This document shows, piece after piece, positions 63,601 to 64,000 of a DNA stretch of 64,000 bases. Below the pieces are notes generated by a model. The model ran no database searches. It was not told the DNA's origin and worked only from the letters and a program-made list of their open reading frames with translations. This DNA comes from Bacteroidia bacterium (GTDB lineage: Bacteria > Bacteroidota > Bacteroidia > B-17B0 > Aurantibacillaceae). Made by a program: the position numbers and the translations under genes. The DNA lies in the NCBI GenBank assembly GCA_016787895.1, contig JAEUTN010000022.1:248001-312000 (forward strand), given 5' to 3'. The number at the start of each line of letters is the position of its first letter. Position 1 is the stretch's first letter.

Positions 63601-64000
63601 AATTGTTACCAAAATCATGGACCGTGATGGTATAAAGTCCGGGACTCAAGCCACTGGCAACCGAATTGGTTTGGGCCGTGGGCTGCCAGGTATAGGAAAA
63701 CGGACCCACGCCACCAATAGCTGTAACCGTGGCAGAGCCAAGATTAGCACAGGTAATGGAAGTACTATTGACTGAAATGCATGATAAAGTAATATTCACT
63801 GCATTTTGAATCGTATCGATGTAAGTACCATTGTTGTAATTCAGAATGAGGGAAACCGTATAGGTTCCCAAACCCGAAAACTGATGAATAGGATGGGCAA
63901 CCGTTGTGGTATTCGATGGTCCTGAGCCCGGGTCACCAAAATTCCATAACATGCTGGTGAGTGTTCCACTAAAAGCGAAACATCCAACTGCTGCCACCGT
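60650..64000 (-). CDS. giant T9SS type B adhesin-like repeat protein, partial
   Basis: At least 1116 codons; the frame is open to the window edge, so the N-terminus is missing. Roughly ten Ig/SprB-like repeats of about 80-90 residues follow one another, with cores such as SYTWQAL, NYTWTGP, TYTWTGPNAY and YYWSGPGTF and spaced Cys. Two PKD-like domains (DFVYSPVKPIEN, WQWVFNDGKN) precede a type B sorting domain (IPNAFTPNGDGLNDVF to FTGTVNLIR). T9SS exports it; adhesion or matrix function is likely. It is the largest gene in the window. Confidence 0.93.
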   Translation of the reverse strand, partial: TVAAVGCFAFSGTLTSMLWNFGDPGSGPSNTTTVAHPIHQFSGLGTYTVSLILNYNNGTYIDTIQNAVNITLSCISVNSTSITCANLGSATVTAIGGVGPFSYTWQPTAQTNSVASGLSPGLYTITVHDFGNNYTYSATTLFTSLIPLTGSLSYASSLTCHGAATGTANYSNIAGGSGNQSYLWTNGILSYTTPNPGNLSSGLWNATVTDALTGCTINDMFIITQPFAQNPVIVASSPTTCAGTSITFTASNSGGTPGPGPAYNFTWTNGPSTNTFTASEVTAGSYIYTVQSSDGNNCVVSQTILVDYIQNPTLSVSNTSICPLETGTLSVSGASSYTWQALTPLSLTGASYTDNPLVNTEYTVVGSALSCTSSATASIILKPVPNPLFQSNSPVCQNSNVLFSVSTGTAFQWSGVNGFVSVTQSNTLSVSHPTQSGVYQVTVTAANSCTAAAQGTLTIHPTPSVSANGATVCVSQTLNLSAGSVPGAGFLWAGPNSFVSFSQNPSLANPVVNASGNYTVVATSPQGCSNTAVAHSTVTAMPVVSFTSNSPQCFGKTLTFNAGASSGALNYSWSGPNGFTSTAISPFIPNVTVPASGTYTLTLTTGPCVISLAQTATVHPLPLPVPFNSAPVCEGKSFQLGVNNSGVTYTWTGPNAYNSNQQNITIASAQLNQTGEYTVQVTDANTCKNFNTTSVTILPNPVVYATGDLVCFGEPAQLNAFGADTYYWSGPGTFTASGANPLVDPTINVQVWTYTVTGTAVNGCTAVSTATIGTRVLPVPTLTVTERACVNAYVYLNGNSSGGGALNYYWTGPLNFSSSQQNTWLMASNTGYTGNYSLMVTDAYGCKGYTSTPVIIDPEPSGQIVGKSSGCVPYCSTYSLLSSTGGQLNNALWSFNNQTQSSQMVNYCFNVPGNFELFASFEDAQTSCKGAVTRIIEVFPLPIADFVYSPVKPIENQDPVMFSNTSEGQFQTNWQWVFNDGKNTTHELENTSYMFDDAGQYAVVLMVQNTWGCLDTVVKKVEVLLDFNVYIPNAFTPNGDGLNDVFFPVLRGVKRYEMQIYDRWGALIFATSDPERNWDGTLKGEPCPIAVYTYKLVLLNTIGEEKEFTGTVNLIR

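Overview
The window is a stretch of chromosome from a member of the Bacteroidota. The evidence is at least five secreted proteins ending in type IX secretion (T9SS) sorting domains, a PorE-like OmpA/TPR/PD40 protein, TAnnTTTG-type promoters, menaquinone methylation (menG), a UbiA enzyme of the geranylgeranylglycerol-phosphate type and a TonB-dependent receptor under a cobalamin riboswitch. It cannot be placed below class from the sequence alone. No rRNA, tRNA, CRISPR array, phage or complete insertion sequence was recognised.

Left part (1-11.8 kb): a partial DUF2130 gene on the minus strand; a plus-strand cluster sixA-ppk1-ppx-cdaA-slyD (polyphosphate turnover plus a c-di-AMP cyclase) closed by a terminator; a minus-strand DUF255 thioredoxin-fold protein with two secreted unknowns; then an orphan HlyD-type adaptor joined to tsaB. 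An AT-rich island (11.8-13.95 kb) holds a lipoprotein gene broken by an in-frame amber codon, a secreted gluzincin-type metallopeptidase and debris.

Middle part (13.9-25.4 kb, minus strand): a tightly packed run ccmB-ccmC-ccmD-ccmE-ccmF-DUF2520-kdsC-ubiA-maf. CcmE is the CXXXY variant, with Cys in place of the usual haem-binding His. Upstream lie a T9SS protein, purD and a very basic exported protein. From 25.6 to 32.7 kb there is a type B T9SS protein, a von Willebrand A protein, a 216-bp inverted-repeat element and a large Asp-box (BNR/sortilin-like) propeller protein.

From 32.9 to 33.7 kb a GIY-YIG endonuclease gene sits between two directly oriented copies of a structured repeat built from 18-bp units and bounded by 13-14 bp inverted arms. 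Next come a DtxR/MntR regulator with a palindromic operator and an Nramp transporter fused to a universal stress domain. On the minus strand is a vitamin B12 uptake locus: riboswitch, BtuB-like receptor, T9SS-sorted DUF4465-like protein, BtuG-like surface propeller lipoprotein, then a glycosyltransferase.

Right part (41.7-64 kb): trmH and hemW; the PorE-like protein; an AddA/RecB-type helicase-nuclease; an M13 peptidase with a PBP4-type peptidase; a dihydroorotase whose first HxH ligand is Gln; a T9SS protein; a second AT-rich island of small unknown genes (54.75-57.5 kb) that shares short repeats with the first; the operon aminotransferase-heptose kinase-menG; and a giant T9SS type B adhesin-like protein running off the window end.
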